NCBI RefSeq assembly: GCF_039655875.1
Contig: NZ_JBBYXK010000002.1
Coordinates: 930,001 to 994,000, forward strand
From: Emcibacter sp. SYSU 3D8
Lineage (GTDB): Bacteria > Pseudomonadota > Alphaproteobacteria > SMXS01
Length of the DNA stretch: 64,000 bases
Direction of reading: 5' to 3'
In this document: positions 33,251 to 42,515 of the stretch, one piece after another
How the letters are laid out: every line of letters begins with the position of its first letter
Numbering within the stretch: the first letter of the stretch is position 1
Made by a program: the position numbers and the translations under genes
The notes under the pieces: generated by a model
Database searches by the model: none
The model's input: only the letters and a program-made list of their open reading frames with translations
Told to the model about the DNA's origin: nothing

Positions 33251-34417
33251 TCACTCATCCTCGTCGTCCACCTCGCCCAGTGTGGTGATCCCGTCGATCA
33301 GGGTTTCGCCAGTCCGCTTGTAGACCCGGCGCGGCCGGACCCCTGCGGCTGACTCGAGCGTATCGGCCAGGATCTGCGAGTGGGTAACGACCCAGACCTG
33401 GGTCCGTTCCGCGGCCCGGGCGATCAGCCGGCCGAGCGGCGGCAGCAGATCCGGGTGCAGGCTGGTCTCCGGCTCGTTGAGCGCCACCAATGGCGGCAGC
33501 CGGTATCCCAGCAGCGCGCCCGCCAGCGCCAGAAAGCGCAGCGTGCCGTCCGATAGCTCGGCCGCACCGAAGACGCGATTGGGAAATTCAGCATAGGTCA
33601 TGCCGAACGACGCGGTCTGTCCCGGCTCGGGCACGATCAGCCGCGCGCCGGGAAAGGCGTCGGCCACGGTCTCGTCCAGATCGACCGTGTCCTCGCGGAT
33701 ATGAGTGAGCGTGGCGAAAACCGCCGCCAGGTCTGAAGCGTCCGAGGACAGGGTCGGCGTGGTGACGGCAAGGCACGGATGCCGCAGCGGCGAGGCCGGA
33801 TCGGTACGGAAGGCGTGATAGAAACGCCAGCCCAGCATGGCCGCGCGCACCAGATGCAGGTCGGGGAACTGGCCCGGATGGTTGAGGCTGCCCAGCGCAG
33901 TCTCGCTGGGCAGCAGGTCCTCGTCCAGGTCGTGGCGTTTGCCTTCCTCGTCGCGGGCGAAGCCGTGCGGTCCACGGCGCTCCAGCATGGTTACCGGCCG
34001 CCGGCCTCCCACGAAGGCCAGCGACTCCGTCTTGATCTGCGGCTCGAGGAGGAAGCCCGCGCCGGTGGGCATGCGAAGCCCCACTCCGACTTCGTATTGC
34101 TGGACCAGCCCGGTTTCGGCGGTATAGGCGTAATCGGCTCCCATCGCGCCCAGTTCGGCGCGGAGCTTGATCCGCGCCCGCTCGTTCTTCTTGCGGGGCC
34201 CGGCCCACAGGGCGCTTTCCATGCCGCCTTCGGCCGCGAGCTCGCGGGTCAGCGTGCCGGACGCGGCCGCCTGTACCAGCTGCAGGCCGCGATAGAGGTT
34301 GGTCTTGCCGACGCCGTTCTCTCCGATGAAGACGTTCAGGCGCCGGAGCGGAAAACGCAGTCGCCTGACACTGCGATAGCCTTCAATGCCGACCGACCAG
34401 ACCTGCATGGACATCAT
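33251..34417 (-). CDS. AAA-family ATPase (RecF/OLD-like, AAA_21)
   Basis: A 388-residue SMC-like ATPase. Walker A is FIGENGVGKTNLYRGL, the ABC-type signature is ELSDGTLRFLAL, Walker B is PPLVALNEPETSLHPDLLPP and the H-loop is VTHSQIL. The middle lacks a long coiled coil, and no TOPRIM or nuclease domain follows, so it is not a full OLD nuclease. Stand-alone proteins of this kind have no fixed function; some are parts of defence or toxin systems, but no partner gene is visible here. The neighbouring OsmC and ABM genes look unrelated. Confidence 0.88.
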   Translation of the reverse strand: MMSMQVWSVGIEGYRSVRRLRFPLRRLNVFIGENGVGKTNLYRGLQLVQAAASGTLTRELAAEGGMESALWAGPRKKNERARIKLRAELGAMGADYAYTAETGLVQQYEVGVGLRMPTGAGFLLEPQIKTESLAFVGGRRPVTMLERRGPHGFARDEEGKRHDLDEDLLPSETALGSLNHPGQFPDLHLVRAAMLGWRFYHAFRTDPASPLRHPCLAVTTPTLSSDASDLAAVFATLTHIREDTVDLDETVADAFPGARLIVPEPGQTASFGMTYAEFPNRVFGAAELSDGTLRFLALAGALLGYRLPPLVALNEPETSLHPDLLPPLGRLIARAAERTQVWVVTHSQILADTLESAAGVRPRRVYKRTGETLIDGITTLGEVDDEDE

Positions 34418-34450
34418 TCCCGCTGACAGAGTCCCGCGAGATTAGGAACA

Positions 34451-34738
34451 TTAGTAGAACGCTTCAAGCGTCTCGTAGACCGGGTCGCCATCAAGGCAGG
34501 CCATGATCGCCGGCGCCGCATTCCGGTGATAGGGCGCATCGGCATAATTCTGGTACGCGCCGGCCTCGGGGAACGAGATGAAGTAGACATAGCTGAGCGG
34601 CTCGGCGCCCCGGCGCACCTCGTAGGTCTTCGGCTCGGGCTCGTTGGCGCGGATATTGGCCACCAGGGTCGAAACGAGCGCCTCGAATTCCGCCACCTTG
34701 TCGTGTTTCACCTTCAGTCTGATCAATTGCCCGAACAT
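34451..34738 (-). CDS. ABM/EthD-like dimeric alpha-beta barrel protein
   Basis: A 95-residue protein of the antibiotic-biosynthesis-monooxygenase-like fold: FGQLIRLKVKHDKVAEFEALVSTL, then PKTYEVRRGAEPLSYVYFISFPEAGAYQNY and APAIMACL. Such small proteins act as cofactor-free monooxygenases or as decarboxylase-like enzymes. The start ATG 34738 has a strong AAGGGAGG site. It is transcribed in the same direction as the following 104-residue hypothetical gene but separated by about 40 bp. The substrate is unknown. Confidence 0.85.
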   Translation of the reverse strand: MFGQLIRLKVKHDKVAEFEALVSTLVANIRANEPEPKTYEVRRGAEPLSYVYFISFPEAGAYQNYADAPYHRNAAPAIMACLDGDPVYETLEAFY

Positions 34739-34779
34739 CGCATCCTCCCTTGTCGTGAGGGCGGGAGCCTAGACCAGTT

Positions 34780-35094
34780 CTAACCCTTGCGGAAATAATC
34801 CCGGGCGGTGTCGAGGAACAGATCGTAGACGCGGCGGGCATATTGCATCGCTTCGTCGTCGCTCAACCGGTCCAGACTGGCGCCGACCTGGTCACGGCCC
34901 GCATTGTCCACGCCCAGCGCCTTCATCAGATAGGCGAATTTGTGCCGGGTTTCCTCCGAGGAGAAGTCCGACGCCTCCAGCTCGTGGAACTCCAGTAGCG
35001 CCGAGCGCAGCCGGTCCTGGATGGTGCCCGTATCGGCTACCAGCAGGCCCACGCCCACCATCAGCAGTTCATACGCCTGAGCATTGCCGGTCAT
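34780..35094 (-). CDS. Small helical hypothetical protein
   Basis: A 104-residue acidic, wholly helical protein with no signal peptide. It begins MTGNAQAYELLMVGVGLLVADTG and has EASDFSSEETRHKFAYLMKALGVD and DEAMQYARRVYDLFLDTARDYF. I do not recognise a family. ATG 35094 with GGGAGAA is preferred to an upstream GTG at 35121. It is divergent from the aldehyde dehydrogenase. Confidence 0.7.
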   Translation of the reverse strand: MTGNAQAYELLMVGVGLLVADTGTIQDRLRSALLEFHELEASDFSSEETRHKFAYLMKALGVDNAGRDQVGASLDRLSDDEAMQYARRVYDLFLDTARDYFRKG

Positions 35095-35224
35095 GTCCGC
35101 ATTCTCCCGAGTCGCCTTCACAGTTTACGCCAAATGGCGGAAAGCGGTGGGCGCTTTGGTGGCTTGCCGCGTTTTACTTCCCGGTAACATCGCGTAGAAT
35201 GACAGCCGAGCCAAGGAGACTGCG

Positions 35225-36631
35225 ATGAACCGACCGATCGGCGACGTCCTCGACCTGCAGCGCAAGGCGTTCCTGCGCGACGGACCTCCAAGCCTGGCAG
35301 ACCGCAAGGCGCATCTGGCGGCGCTCGCGGGCCAAGTGCGCAAGTACCGCGACCCGATGGGCGAGGCGGTCAGCGAGGACTTCGGCAACCGGAGCCGGCA
35401 CGAGACCTTGCTGGCCGAGACCATGGCCACGATCATGTCGCTGAAGCACTCGGGGAAACACCTTGCGTCGTGGATGGCGCCGTCCAACCGCCCGCTGAAC
35501 CGCCTGCAGCACCCCTTCGCCAGCGCGCGGGTGCATTACCAGCCGCTCGGCGTTGTCGGCATCATGGCGCCCTGGAACTATCCCTTCCAGCTGTCGCTGG
35601 TGCCGGTGGGCCAGGCACTGGCGGCAGGCAACCGGGTGATGCTGAAACCGTCCGAGTTTACGCCCGGCGTTGCCGCGCTGCTGGCGCGGATGCTGGCCGA
35701 GGTGTTCGGCGAGGAACGCGTGGCGGTGGTCGAGAGCGGCCCCGACGTGGCGGCCGAGTTCAGCCGCCAGAAATTCGATCACCTGATGTTCACCGGCTCC
35801 ACCGCCACTGGCCGGCGCGTGATGATGGCCGCCGCCGAGAACCTGGTGCCGGTGACACTGGAACTGGGCGGCAAGTCGCCGGTCATCGTCGGCGGCGACT
35901 ACGACCTGGGCAAGGCCGCCGGCTCCATCGCGCTGGGCAAGATGCTCAATGCCGGCCAGACCTGCATCGCGCCCGACTATGCCTTCGTGCCGGCCGGCAA
36001 GGCCGAATCGTTCGGCCGTGCCCTGTCGGACCAGATCGCCACCATGTATCCCACGTTGGCCGCGAATCCCGACTACACCTCCATCGTCGCCGACCGGCAT
36101 TTCGAGCGGATCAACGGCCTGATTGACGATGCCCGCGCCAAGGGCGCCCGGATCGAGCAGATCAATCCCGGCGGCGAGGAACTGGGCAACCAGCGCAAGA
36201 TCGCCCCCACCCTGATCTTCGATCCCACCGATGACATGAAGGTGATGCAGGAAGAAATCTTCGGCCCGGTGCTGCCGGTGATGACTTACGGCGACCTGAG
36301 CGAGGCCATCGATTACGTCAACGCCCACGACCGGCCGCTTGCCCTCTATCATTTCAGCAATGACGCGTCCGCACAGCGCCGGGTGATCGAGCGCACCACG
36401 GCGGGCGGCATGACGGTGAACGACACGCTGCTGCATGTGGCGGTGGAGGAACTGCCGTTCGGTGGCGTCGGCCCCAGCGGCATCGGCGCCTATCACGGCG
36501 AGGCGGGCTTCCGGACGTTCAGCCACGCCAAATCGGTGTTGAAGCAGTCGGCACTGAATTTCGGCGGCGCGCTGCGTCCGCCGTTCGGCTCGCGCCTGGA
36601 GAAAATTGCCGCCATGATGATCGGGAAGTAG
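35225..36631 (+). CDS. Coniferyl-aldehyde-dehydrogenase-type ALDH
   Basis: A 468-residue NAD(P)-dependent aldehyde dehydrogenase. The general base is Glu213 in LELGGKSPV and the nucleophile is Cys247 in AGQTCIAPDY, with the cofactor loop FTGSTATGRRVM. The N-terminus (IGDVLDLQRKAFLRDGPPSLADRKAHL) and APWNYPFQL motif match the CalB-like coniferyl aldehyde dehydrogenase branch, which lacks the long N-terminal extension of other ALDHs. The C-terminal hydrophobic anchor of the fatty-aldehyde type is absent. AAGGAGA precedes the ATG. It probably oxidises an aromatic or aliphatic aldehyde. Confidence 0.93.
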   Translation: MNRPIGDVLDLQRKAFLRDGPPSLADRKAHLAALAGQVRKYRDPMGEAVSEDFGNRSRHETLLAETMATIMSLKHSGKHLASWMAPSNRPLNRLQHPFASARVHYQPLGVVGIMAPWNYPFQLSLVPVGQALAAGNRVMLKPSEFTPGVAALLARMLAEVFGEERVAVVESGPDVAAEFSRQKFDHLMFTGSTATGRRVMMAAAENLVPVTLELGGKSPVIVGGDYDLGKAAGSIALGKMLNAGQTCIAPDYAFVPAGKAESFGRALSDQIATMYPTLAANPDYTSIVADRHFERINGLIDDARAKGARIEQINPGGEELGNQRKIAPTLIFDPTDDMKVMQEEIFGPVLPVMTYGDLSEAIDYVNAHDRPLALYHFSNDASAQRRVIERTTAGGMTVNDTLLHVAVEELPFGGVGPSGIGAYHGEAGFRTFSHAKSVLKQSALNFGGALRPPFGSRLEKIAAMMIGK

Positions 36632-36672
36632 ACTAGAAGAACCTGACCGGAAATCGCATCGGAAGCGCTATC

Positions 36673-36879
36673 ATGTCCGAAACCGCCATCGACCGCGCCG
36701 CCATGGGCCGCCTTGCCAAGGCGCTGACCTTTCTTCTCAGCGCCGCGCATCCGACGGTGGTGGCGTTGCGCACTGCGTCGGAAACCGGCGATGCGGGCGA
36801 CATCAGAAAGGCGCGCACCCTGTTCCTGAAACTGAAGCCCGGCGAGCGCCAGGGCGCCATGAACATGCTGAAGGATTGA
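36673..36879 (+). CDS. Small hypothetical protein
   Basis: A 68-residue helical protein with a basic C-terminus (TLFLKLKPGERQGAMNMLKD). It sits between the aldehyde dehydrogenase and the CorA-type gene with no overlap. No family is recognised and the ribosome site is weak, but codon use resembles real genes and no better frame exists. Confidence 0.55.
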   Translation: MSETAIDRAAMGRLAKALTFLLSAAHPTVVALRTASETGDAGDIRKARTLFLKLKPGERQGAMNMLKD

Positions 36880-36952
36880 CCGGGAGAAACTGTCGCCAGG
36901 CGGCACCCTCCGGTCCAGGACCCGCCATCGGCGTGGGAGAAGGAGGCGTGGT

Positions 36953-37918
36953 TTGGCCAAGGCACAATTGTTCGATCCGGTGACAGGCACCCGCTTCGGT
37001 GGACTGGAACTGATCGACGAATGGCGTGCTGCGCCCGGTTCGCTGATCTGGGTGGACCTTGCCGAGCCATCGCCCGAGGAAGACGCCGCCGCGCTGCGCC
37101 AATTCGGGATTCACTCCACCGCCATCGAGGATGCCCTGTCGCCGCGCCATCCGCCCAAGTCCGAGGCGTTCGACGATCATACCTTCCTGCTCATCAAGGG
37201 GCTGGACGCGAAAACCCGCGATATCGCCTTCGGCACGATCCAGATCGCCATATTCATCGGCGAGCGGTTTCTGGTGACGCGCCACAGCGCGTTCTCGCCC
37301 AGCATCGACAAGCTGTGGAACGCGACCCTGGAGGAAACCTCCATGTTGGGCAAGGGCGCCGCCGTGACGGCGCTGCGGCTCGTGGATATCGTCATGAACC
37401 GGTTCCTCGGGATTCTGCTGGCCGTGGAAGAGCGGCTGGAATGGCTTGAAAAGGAAGTGACGGACGACCCCCGCGACGCGCTGCTGGCCGAACTGATGGC
37501 GCTGAAGTCCAATCTTACCCGGATGCGGCGCATTGCCACCTATCACGCGCAGATGTTCGTCGAGTTGGCCAAGGATCCGCCGCCAGGCATCCCGGCGAAA
37601 CTCAAGCACGAATTGCGGGACATGCTCGAGAAGCTGGAGCGTCTGTCGAGCCTCACCGGCCTCTATTACGACCTGTCCTCCGACATGGTCGAGGGCTACA
37701 TCTCGCTGGCGTCGCACCGCCTGAACAAGATCATGAAGGTGCTGACCATCGTGGCGTCGATCTTCATCCCGCTGACGTTCCTGGCGGGCATCTACGGCAT
37801 GAATTTCCAGAACATTCCGGAATTGCAGTATCGTTACAGCTATTACGTCCTGTTGGGCATCATGGTGGTGGTGGGCGCTGGACTGCTGGTGTTGTTCAAG
37901 CGGAAAGGCTGGCTCTAG
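36953..37918 (+). CDS. CorA-family magnesium/cobalt (or zinc) transporter
   Basis: A 321-residue protein of the CorA metal-ion transporter superfamily. The long N-terminal cytoplasmic domain is followed by a helical stalk (RMRRIATYHAQMFVELAKD) and two C-terminal membrane helices. The pore signature YGMNF is present in LAGIYGMNFQNIPEL, and the C-terminal basic cap is KRKGWL. The start is TTG 36953 with AAGGAGG six bases upstream. The stop is directly followed by the MscS-type gene, so the two are co-transcribed. CorA versus ZntB specificity cannot be assigned. Confidence 0.93.
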   Translation: MAKAQLFDPVTGTRFGGLELIDEWRAAPGSLIWVDLAEPSPEEDAAALRQFGIHSTAIEDALSPRHPPKSEAFDDHTFLLIKGLDAKTRDIAFGTIQIAIFIGERFLVTRHSAFSPSIDKLWNATLEETSMLGKGAAVTALRLVDIVMNRFLGILLAVEERLEWLEKEVTDDPRDALLAELMALKSNLTRMRRIATYHAQMFVELAKDPPPGIPAKLKHELRDMLEKLERLSSLTGLYYDLSSDMVEGYISLASHRLNKIMKVLTIVASIFIPLTFLAGIYGMNFQNIPELQYRYSYYVLLGIMVVVGAGLLVLFKRKGWL

Positions 37919-38857
37919 GTGGACCAAGTCTGGCACGTTCTCGAACTGAGCTGGCACTGGCTGTCGTATCTGGCCACGGCCACCTTGTTCAAGGTCAACC
38001 GGGTCGAGGTGACGAGCCTGGGACTGATCCAGGTCATCGTCGTCCTTTGCGCCGCATGGTGGCTGTCGCGGCTGCTGCAGCGGACCCTGCTCCGTTTCGC
38101 CACCGGCAACCGAAGCATCAGCCCGGCATCGCTCTATACACTCGGCCGGCTGATTCACTACGTCATCATCGCGCTGAGCCTCCTGCTCGGCCTGTCGATG
38201 CTCGGGCTCGACTTCTCCAATCTGGCGTTCATGGCCGGCGCCATCGGTGTCGGCCTGGGCTTCGGCCTGCAGACCCTGGTGAGCAATTTCGTCTCGGGCA
38301 TCATGCTGCTGGTCGAGCGCAGCCTGAAGGTGGGGGACTTCGTCGAACTGGAATCCGGGATTACCGGCGAAGTGAAGGAGATCAACATCCGCAGCACGCT
38401 GATCACCACCAACGACAACGTCGATATCCTGGTCCCCAATTCCGAGTTCGTCAGCGGCCGCATGACCAACTGGACCCTGCGCGAGGACTACCGCCGCCTG
38501 CGCGTGCCCTTCGGCGTGGCCTATGGTACCGAGAAGGAACTGGTAAAGAAGGCGGGCATCGAGGCCGCCAGATCCGTGGAGCACACCATGGACGACAAAG
38601 GCAGGGATCCGGACGTGTGGATGGTGGGATTCGGCGACAGCAGCGTCGATTACGAGCTGGTGGTCTGGCTCAAGCCGCCGGCGGTGAAACGGCCCGGCCG
38701 GGTGCGGGCCGACTATCTTTGGGCGCTGGATACGGCGCTCAAGAAATACGACATCGAAATTCCGTTCCCGCAGCGGGATCTGCACCTGCGCAGCGGGTTC
38801 GAGGCGTTGCGGTCGCCCTCGTCCAGTGTGCGTAAGCAGGAAGACGAGGACGCCTGA
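37919..38857 (+). CDS. MscS-family mechanosensitive channel
   Basis: A 312-residue small-conductance mechanosensitive channel. N-terminal helices (VIVVLCAAWWLSRLL and LIHYVIIALSLLLGLSMLGL) are followed by the pore-lining TM3 with FMAGAIGVGLGFGLQTLVSNFVSG, then the beta domain VGDFVELESGITGEVKEINIRST and the C-terminal cage. It opens under membrane tension to release solutes. The GTG start follows the CorA stop with no gap, so it is translationally coupled to an ion transporter. Confidence 0.94.
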   Translation: MDQVWHVLELSWHWLSYLATATLFKVNRVEVTSLGLIQVIVVLCAAWWLSRLLQRTLLRFATGNRSISPASLYTLGRLIHYVIIALSLLLGLSMLGLDFSNLAFMAGAIGVGLGFGLQTLVSNFVSGIMLLVERSLKVGDFVELESGITGEVKEINIRSTLITTNDNVDILVPNSEFVSGRMTNWTLREDYRRLRVPFGVAYGTEKELVKKAGIEAARSVEHTMDDKGRDPDVWMVGFGDSSVDYELVVWLKPPAVKRPGRVRADYLWALDTALKKYDIEIPFPQRDLHLRSGFEALRSPSSSVRKQEDEDA

Positions 38858-38904
38858 GCGACTCGTTCAGTCAAGGCTCCGGCATGCCGCATGTTCATGC
38901 AGCG

Positions 38905-40332
38905 TCAGGATCTGGGCCGCATGATCTGGTAATCGGCCACCGGGCTCTGCTCCACCCGGTAGTATCGCAGCATGGCGTCGACCGAGGGCTGGGGGAACAC
39001 GGGCCGGTCGTCGGCGCCGAACATCTCTTTGGCCACCAGGATCAGGCGCAGCCGGCGGCTGGCAAGCAACGCCTCGAAGTCCCCGGGGCTGGCGACGCCG
39101 GCATATAGACGTTCGCCGTAATTGAAGAAGTCGAGTTCGAAGCCCTTGCCGGCCCAATAGCACACCGCCAGCCGCTCGCAGGCGACGGGACCGGGTTCGG
39201 CATCGACGGCGGCGCGCAGTGCCTGCCAATGCTGCAGGTTCTCCGGCAGGTGCGCCAGCCGCGCCGGCGCCTTGGCGAGCATCAGTCCGGCCTGCTGCGC
39301 AAGCGGCAGGAACAGCATCAGGACCAGTGCCCGGCGCAGCCAGGCCGGGCGCGGCCAGCGGACGCCGTCAGCCTCCAGCGTCGCCATGCCCGCACCGGCG
39401 GCGATGGTCAGGGCGACGAACATTTCGAACTGGGCATTGTAGGCGACGCCTTCGCCCAGCCGCTGGAACGCGCCCCACAATCCGGCAATGACGGCGAATA
39501 TCAGCACCAGCCGGATGCGCGGGTCGGCGCGGCGTCGCAGCAGCACCAGCGCGCCCACGCCGACCGGCAGCAGCGCGCGCTGCTCCCAGGGCAGGAAGAT
39601 CACATTGGCAAGCCGCATGGCGCGGTGATGGTCCGCCACGCTGGCGAAGACGTCGGTGCCATACATGGCGTACAACAGCGCCAGAATGCCGCAAGCGCCG
39701 GCAATGCCCGCCACCAGCCAGATCGCCAGGCGCCGTCTGTCATGCCAGGCGAGCCACAGGGTCGTCGCCGCAGGCAAAGCCAGCAGATTGTGCTTGATCA
39801 GGCCCGCCGCCAGCATCAGCAGGCACGCCGCGACGATGTCGCGGCCGGGCAATGCCGAAACGGGCCGGCGCAGCAGCAGCACCAGCGCCGGCGTGGCCAC
39901 GGCATGGGCGAGCCATTGCGGATCGGCCATGGCGAAATAATCCCGGAACACGCTGACGCCGTAGAACAGGAACAGCATGCCGGCCGCCAGCGCCCAGCGC
40001 CGGGAGCCCGACAGCAGGAAAACCGCACGCCAGACGCAGACGGTGACGGCCAGATACGAGACCAGTGCGATCAGCCGCAGAGCGATGACGTGGTCGCCGA
40101 CCAGAGGGCTGAGCGCACCGACGATGTAGAACGACAGCGGCGGATAATTGTTGGAGATGAAGGCGCCGGGCGGCGGGTAAAGGGCGCCGCCAGACAGGGC
40201 GATGTCGGTGAACAGCGCACCCCAGCCCTCGTTGTAGTTGCGCTGGATGTGCAAGGGCAGCAGCGCCAGCGGCTCGGCCGCCAGGCAGACGATGGCGATT
40301 CCGGCGAGTACCAGAAATGCGGTCGGCGGCAT
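38905..40332 (-). CDS. GT39-like/ArnT-type membrane glycosyltransferase
   Basis: A 475-residue polytopic protein with about eleven hydrophobic segments and a small C-terminal soluble domain. Near the N-terminus RNYNEGWGALFTDIAL carries the acidic residue where GT-C enzymes (ArnT, PMT) hold theirs. The next loop reads NNYPPLSFYIVGAL. These features suggest a lipid-linked sugar transferase, probably modifying an envelope molecule; the acceptor is unknown. I take ATG 40332; a GTG at 40362 is an alternative and the frame is open far upstream. It is divergent from the amidohydrolase gene. Confidence 0.8.
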   Translation of the reverse strand: MPPTAFLVLAGIAIVCLAAEPLALLPLHIQRNYNEGWGALFTDIALSGGALYPPPGAFISNNYPPLSFYIVGALSPLVGDHVIALRLIALVSYLAVTVCVWRAVFLLSGSRRWALAAGMLFLFYGVSVFRDYFAMADPQWLAHAVATPALVLLLRRPVSALPGRDIVAACLLMLAAGLIKHNLLALPAATTLWLAWHDRRRLAIWLVAGIAGACGILALLYAMYGTDVFASVADHHRAMRLANVIFLPWEQRALLPVGVGALVLLRRRADPRIRLVLIFAVIAGLWGAFQRLGEGVAYNAQFEMFVALTIAAGAGMATLEADGVRWPRPAWLRRALVLMLFLPLAQQAGLMLAKAPARLAHLPENLQHWQALRAAVDAEPGPVACERLAVCYWAGKGFELDFFNYGERLYAGVASPGDFEALLASRRLRLILVAKEMFGADDRPVFPQPSVDAMLRYYRVEQSPVADYQIMRPRS

Positions 40333-40486
40333 GCGGGCAACGCCCGGTTGGCTGGTTCGCACCAGGGCGGACCTCGCTGCGGAAAGGTGAGCGGCAACTA
40401 TTGCCTTCCGGGACGATACGGCACAAGCCGGATACCGCCGAGGCCGAAAGCGCATTAGCATCAAGGAAGATCCGGGGAGATGCCTC

Positions 40487-41380
40487 ATGCCGCGTCCAAC
40501 GTCGATTGCCGCCATCGACCTGATGGTGTCCTTGCCGCTCGGCGAGGGCCAACCGTGGAGCAGCCGGCTGGCGTCGCCGGTGAAGGATGCGCCGGCCAAG
40601 GGCAGTCCGGTCGAATATCTGTTCGGCGACGGCGGCGGCCGGAAGGACGAGGCCAGGGATCCGGCGCGGGTCGTTGCCGCCATGGACGCGAACCATGTGG
40701 GGATTTCGCAGATCAGGATCGACCCGGACAATCCCGAACCGGCGCTGGCGCTGTTCGAGCGTTGGCCGGACCGGTTCATCGGCGAGGTGTGGATCGACTG
40801 CAACCGGGGCATGGATGCAGTGCGCGCCATCGAACGGGCGGCGGCGCTTCACCGCAATGTGAAATCGGTCACGGTTGCGCCCGGCTTCATCAACCCGCCC
40901 GCTGCCATCGACGACAAGAAATGGTACCCGGTCTATGCCAAGTGCATCGAGCTGGGACTTCCGGTCAATGTGTTCGTCGGCGTGCCGGGGCCGCGGGTGC
41001 CCTACAAATATCAGCATCCGGGCCTGCTCGATGAAATCGCCTGGTTCTTTCCCGAGCTGAAGGTGGTGATGCGCCACGGCGGCGAACCGTGGACCGGACT
41101 GGTGTGCAAGCTGCTGCTGAAATGGCCGAATCTGTTCTATTCGACTTCGGCCTTCGCGCCGAAATATTACCCGCGCGACGTGATCGATTTCTGCAACAAG
41201 CGCGCGCCGGGGAAATTGCTCTTCGCCGGCTATTACCCGCTGCTGGGTTGGGACCGGGTTTTCGCCGAGATGGACGACCTGCCCCTGCGCGATGCGCTAT
41301 GGGCGCCGTTTCTGCGCGACAACGCGGTGGCGGTTTACGGGCTGGCCGATATGATCGCGGCCAGCAACAAGGGAGAGTGA
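40487..41380 (+). CDS. Amidohydrolase-2-fold protein without the usual metal motif
   Basis: A 297-residue TIM-barrel protein related to the Amidohydrolase_2 family (gamma-resorcylate decarboxylase type). The middle reads VVAAMDANHVGISQIRID, RWPDRFIGEVWIDCNRG and LGLPVNVFVGVPGPR. ELKVVMRHGGEPWTGL keeps a late histidine. The N-terminal metal motif (normally His-x-His) is AIDLMVSLP, with no histidines, and the usual late Asp motif is AGYYPLLGW. So the metal site is missing or altered. It overlaps nothing; the MDR gene begins one base after its stop, so they form an operon. Confidence 0.82.
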   Translation: MPRPTSIAAIDLMVSLPLGEGQPWSSRLASPVKDAPAKGSPVEYLFGDGGGRKDEARDPARVVAAMDANHVGISQIRIDPDNPEPALALFERWPDRFIGEVWIDCNRGMDAVRAIERAAALHRNVKSVTVAPGFINPPAAIDDKKWYPVYAKCIELGLPVNVFVGVPGPRVPYKYQHPGLLDEIAWFFPELKVVMRHGGEPWTGLVCKLLLKWPNLFYSTSAFAPKYYPRDVIDFCNKRAPGKLLFAGYYPLLGWDRVFAEMDDLPLRDALWAPFLRDNAVAVYGLADMIAASNKGE

Positions 41381-41381
41381 G

Positions 41382-42407
41382 ATGGCGACGATGCGCGCGT
41401 GGGTGTCCGAGGAGCCGGGCTGGGAGAACCTGAAGCTGGTGGAGCGGGACATCCCCAAACCGGGACCCGGACAGGTGCTGCTGAAGATGAAGGCGGCCAG
41501 CCTCAATTACCGCGACACCGCCGTGGTGAAAGGCCAGTACGCCGCGCCGCGCCTGCCGGCCGTGGTGCCGTGCTCGGACGGCTGCGGCGAGGTGATCGAG
41601 ATCGGCGACGGCGTGACCCGGGTGAAGGTGGGCGACCGGGTGGCGCCGATGTTCTTCCAGGATTGGCTGACCGGGCCGCGCAAGGGCGACTATGTCAACA
41701 CCGCGCTGGGCGCGGGCCTCGACGGCTGCCTGCAGGAATATATGTGCCTTGCCGAGCGCGGCGTGTCGAAGGTGCCGTCGCATCTGACCGACGCCGAAGT
41801 GGCGACGCTTCCCTGTGCGGCGCTCACCGCCTGGAACACCCTGTTCTGCACCGGCACGCTGAAGGCGGGCGACACGGTGGTGGTCCAGGGCACCGGCGGC
41901 GTCTCCATGTTCGCGCTGCAGTTCGCCCGCATGGCCGGCGCAAAAGTCGTGGCGACCTCGTCGTCGGACGAGAAGCTGCAGAAGGCGAAGCAACTGGGCG
42001 CCACCCAGCTGATCAATTACAGGACCACGCCCAAATGGGGCTCGGAGGTCCAGAAGCTCACCAAGGGCGGCGGCGCCGACATCGTCGTCGAGGTGGGCGG
42101 CGTCGGCACCATGCTGGAATCGCTGAAGGCCATCCGCATCGGCGGTTTCATCGGTGTGATCGGGGTGCTGACCGGCGGCTCGGGCGGCGAGATGCCGACG
42201 GCCTACATCATGGGCAAGAGCGCGCATGTAAACGGCATCTCGGTGGGCAGCCGCGACTGGTTCGAGGACATGTGCGAGGCGATCGAGGCGGCCAGACTCC
42301 AGCCGGTGATCGGGGCCAGCTTCGGCTTCGACCAGGCGAAGGACGCCTTCGCGGCCATGACAGCGCAGACCGTCGTCGGCAAGATTGTCGTCGATTTCTC
42401 CAGGTAG
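41382..42407 (+). CDS. MDR-family oxidoreductase (quinone reductase-like)
   Basis: A 341-residue medium-chain dehydrogenase/reductase. It has LLKMKAASLNYRDTAVVKGQY, PCSDGCGEVIEIG, GAGLDGCLQEYMCLAERGVSKVPS and the cofactor motif VVVQGTGGVSMFALQFARMAG. No structural zinc loop is present, so it belongs to the zinc-free or reductase side, probably NADPH-dependent, acting on enones or alcohols. It is in operon with the amidohydrolase-fold gene (one-base spacing). Substrate unknown. Confidence 0.9.
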   Translation: MATMRAWVSEEPGWENLKLVERDIPKPGPGQVLLKMKAASLNYRDTAVVKGQYAAPRLPAVVPCSDGCGEVIEIGDGVTRVKVGDRVAPMFFQDWLTGPRKGDYVNTALGAGLDGCLQEYMCLAERGVSKVPSHLTDAEVATLPCAALTAWNTLFCTGTLKAGDTVVVQGTGGVSMFALQFARMAGAKVVATSSSDEKLQKAKQLGATQLINYRTTPKWGSEVQKLTKGGGADIVVEVGGVGTMLESLKAIRIGGFIGVIGVLTGGSGGEMPTAYIMGKSAHVNGISVGSRDWFEDMCEAIEAARLQPVIGASFGFDQAKDAFAAMTAQTVVGKIVVDFSR

Positions 42408-42515
42408 GCCCAGAGACGAGTCCGGCCGGCCGTGGTATCATCCCGGCCGGGGAGGAGGCGCCGACCTCCAGGCGGCCATGGGGCCCTCGTCGGCGCGAGA
42501 GGCTGGGGGAGAGCA

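Noticed and set aside
42421-42453. GC-rich inverted repeat GGCCGG...CCGGCC after the MDR gene
   Set aside because: Short self-complementary GC words are expected by chance in this DNA and there is no T-run, so I do not call a terminator.
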